A DNA stretch of 64,000 nt from Herbaspirillum sp. CF444 (GTDB taxonomy: Bacteria; Pseudomonadota; Gammaproteobacteria; Burkholderiales; Burkholderiaceae_D): NCBI RefSeq assembly GCF_000282135.1, contig NZ_AKJW01000083.1:124001-188000 (forward strand), in the 5' to 3' direction. A program made the translations under genes and the position numbers. The notes under the pieces are model-generated. The model was not told the DNA's origin and did no database searches. It saw only the letters and a program-made list of their open reading frames with translations. Shown piece after piece: positions 62,460 to 64,000 of the stretch. How positions within the stretch are numbered: position 1 is the stretch's first letter; every line of letters begins with the position of its first letter.

Positions 62460-64000
62460 ATGTCTGAGTATTTGTTAGAAATGAAGGGCATCGTCAAGAA
62501 GTTTGGCGGCGTCCGCGCCCTGGATGGCATCGACATCAAGATCAAGGCCGGCGAATGCGTCGGCCTGTGCGGCGAGAACGGCGCCGGCAAATCTACGCTG
62601 ATGAAAATCCTGTCCGGCGTCTATCCGCACGGCACATGGGACGGCGAAATCCTGTGGGACGGCAAGCCGCTGACGGCGCAATCCGTGCGCGACACCGAAG
62701 CCGCCGGCATCGTCATCATCCATCAGGAGCTGATGCTGGTGCCCGAGCTGTCGGTGGCGGAAAACATTTTCATGGGCCACGAGCTGACGCTGGCCGGCGG
62801 CCGCATGAATTACCCGGCCATGTACCGCCGCGCCGAAGAGCTCATGCGCGAGCTGAACATGCCCGACATCAACGTCGCCCTGCCGGTCATGCAATACGGC
62901 GGCGGCCATCAGCAACTGGTGGAAATCGCCAAGGCGCTCAACAAGAAGGCGCGCCTGCTGATCCTCGACGAACCCTCTTCGTCGCTGACCTCGTCGGAAA
63001 TCGCGGTCCTGCTCAAGATCATCAAAGACCTCAAGGCCAAAGGCGTGGCCTGCGTCTACATCTCGCACAAGCTCGATGAAGTGGCGGAAGTGTGCGACAC
63101 CATTTCGGTGATCCGCGATGGCAAGCACATCGCTACCACGCCGATGCAGGCGCTCGACGTGGACCAGATCATCACGCAAATGGTCGGCCGCGAAATCACG
63201 ACCATGTATCCGACGCGCGACCACGAGATCGGCGAAGTGATTTTCGAGGCACGCCATGTCACCTGCTTCGACGTCGACAATCCCAGGCGCAAGCGCGTCG
63301 ACGACGTCTCGTTCTCGGTGCGCCGCGGTGAAATCCTCGGCATCGCCGGGCTGGTCGGCGCCGGACGCACCGAGCTGGTCTCGGCGGTGTTCGGCGCGTA
63401 TCCGGGCCGCCATGAAGGCAAGGTGCTCATGAACGGCGCCAGGGTCGACACCGGCACGCCGCTCAAATCGATACGCCTCGGCCTGTGCATGGTCCCGGAA
63501 GACCGCAAGCAGCACGGCATCGTACCCGACCTCAGCGTCGGCCAAAACATCACGCTGACGGTGCTCAAGGATTTTTCGCGCCGTACGCGCATCGATGCGG
63601 AATCGGAACTGAAGACCGTGCAGGACGAGATCGTGCGCATGCAGCTCAAGACCGCCAGCCCCTTCCTGCCGATCACCGGCCTGTCGGGCGGCAATCAGCA
63701 AAAGGCGGTGCTGGCCAAGATGCTGCTGGCGCGACCCAGGGTGCTGATCCTCGACGAACCGACGCGCGGTGTCGACGTCGGCGCCAAGGCGGAGATCTAC
63801 CGGCTCATCTCGGAACTGGCCAGGCAAGGCGTGGCCGTGATCATGGTGTCGTCCGAACTGGCCGAAGTGCTGGGCGTGTCCGATCGCGTGCTGGTCATCG
63901 GCGAAGGCAAGCTGCGCGGCGACTTCATCAACCGGAACCTGACGCAGGAGATGGTGCTGGCTGCCGCCATCAACCAGTCGCCGCAGCACCGCACCTTGCA
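62460..64000 (+). CDS. xylG: Xylose ABC transporter ATP-binding protein (partial)
   Basis: The frame from the ATG at 62460 ([23 protein letters not shown]) is open to the right edge, about 513 residues, so the stop is outside the window. It has two ATPase domains. The first has Walker [10 protein letters not shown], a signature reading [15 protein letters not shown] (unusual; LSxGQQQ expected), and Walker [12 protein letters not shown]. The second has degenerate [10 protein letters not shown] and a good [15 protein letters not shown] with [13 protein letters not shown]. This asymmetry is normal for sugar importers. The permease xylH should follow outside the window. Confidence 0.93.
   Translation, partial: MSEYLLEMKGIVKKFGGVRALDGIDIKIKAGECVGLCGENGAGKSTLMKILSGVYPHGTWDGEILWDGKPLTAQSVRDTEAAGIVIIHQELMLVPELSVAENIFMGHELTLAGGRMNYPAMYRRAEELMRELNMPDINVALPVMQYGGGHQQLVEIAKALNKKARLLILDEPSSSLTSSEIAVLLKIIKDLKAKGVACVYISHKLDEVAEVCDTISVIRDGKHIATTPMQALDVDQIITQMVGREITTMYPTRDHEIGEVIFEARHVTCFDVDNPRRKRVDDVSFSVRRGEILGIAGLVGAGRTELVSAVFGAYPGRHEGKVLMNGARVDTGTPLKSIRLGLCMVPEDRKQHGIVPDLSVGQNITLTVLKDFSRRTRIDAESELKTVQDEIVRMQLKTASPFLPITGLSGGNQQKAVLAKMLLARPRVLILDEPTRGVDVGAKAEIYRLISELARQGVAVIMVSSELAEVLGVSDRVLVIGEGKLRGDFINRNLTQEMVLAAAINQSPQHRTL

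Overview
The window looks like a chromosomal segment of a betaproteobacterium of the Oxalobacteraceae (Herbaspirillum/Collimonas-like). The grounds are the gene order thrS-infC-rpmI-rplT-pheS-pheT-ihfA-merR, the methanolan-type eps genes, dense GC-rich coding and the xylFG/xylR type. This is inferred from gene content; no database search was possible.

Layout. (1) 1-2522: cell-surface sugar genes, namely the start of a WecG/TagA glycosyltransferase, a family 2 glycosyltransferase and an FkbM methyltransferase. (2) 2644-10970, minus strand: a translation operon read thrS, infC, rpmI, rplT, pheS, pheT, ihfA, merR. It is headed by a leader with an extended -10 promoter, a 13-residue peptide carrying five Thr codons, and two mutually exclusive hairpins (an attenuator). 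infC starts with AUA. (3) About 11.0-12.5 kb: no convincing gene. (4) 12495-30966, plus strand: an 18.5-kb exopolysaccharide cluster. It has epsL, epsB, a PEP-CTERM-like protein, epsD, epsE, epsF, epsG, a Wzy-like polymerase, glycosyltransferases, an acyltransferase, a GH5 glucanase, a Wzx flippase, a second WecG/TagA enzyme, a nucleotidyltransferase remnant, manC and manB. No exosortase is present, although EpsD/E/F/G families usually travel with one. (5) 31038-31590: five copies of an ~80-bp imperfect palindrome.

(6) 31925-40310, plus strand: an iron-type cell-surface signalling locus (Fur-like box, FecI sigma factor, FecR, TonB receptor with STN domain, secreted beta-propeller, second TonB receptor, secreted ThuA-like protein). 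(7) 40307-48005: a minus-strand catabolic operon (serine-glyoxylate-type aminotransferase, MFS transporter, 2-keto-4-pentenoate hydratase-like protein, giant FAD/Fe-S oxidoreductase). It is divergent from an FCD-GntR regulator. Identical palindromes lie at both promoters, and one contains the regulator's start codon. (8) 48.3-55.1 kb: tRNA-Val(GAC), relA, ridA-like, alpha/beta hydrolase, tRNA-Leu(UAA), a possible CnbZ-like protein, LysR, and a DUF1801 protein.

(9) 55253-58295, minus strand: a siaABCD-type phosphoswitch/diguanylate cyclase operon whose SiaA has CBS domains in place of a membrane sensor. (10) 58382-64000: xylose uptake and control (galM, xylR, divergent xylF and xylG; xylG runs off the right end).

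The strongest candidates for undescribed biology are the thrS attenuator, the operator that overlaps a start codon, the palindromic array at 31 kb, the exosortase-less eps cluster with a degenerate sorting-signal protein, and the CBS-type SiaA.
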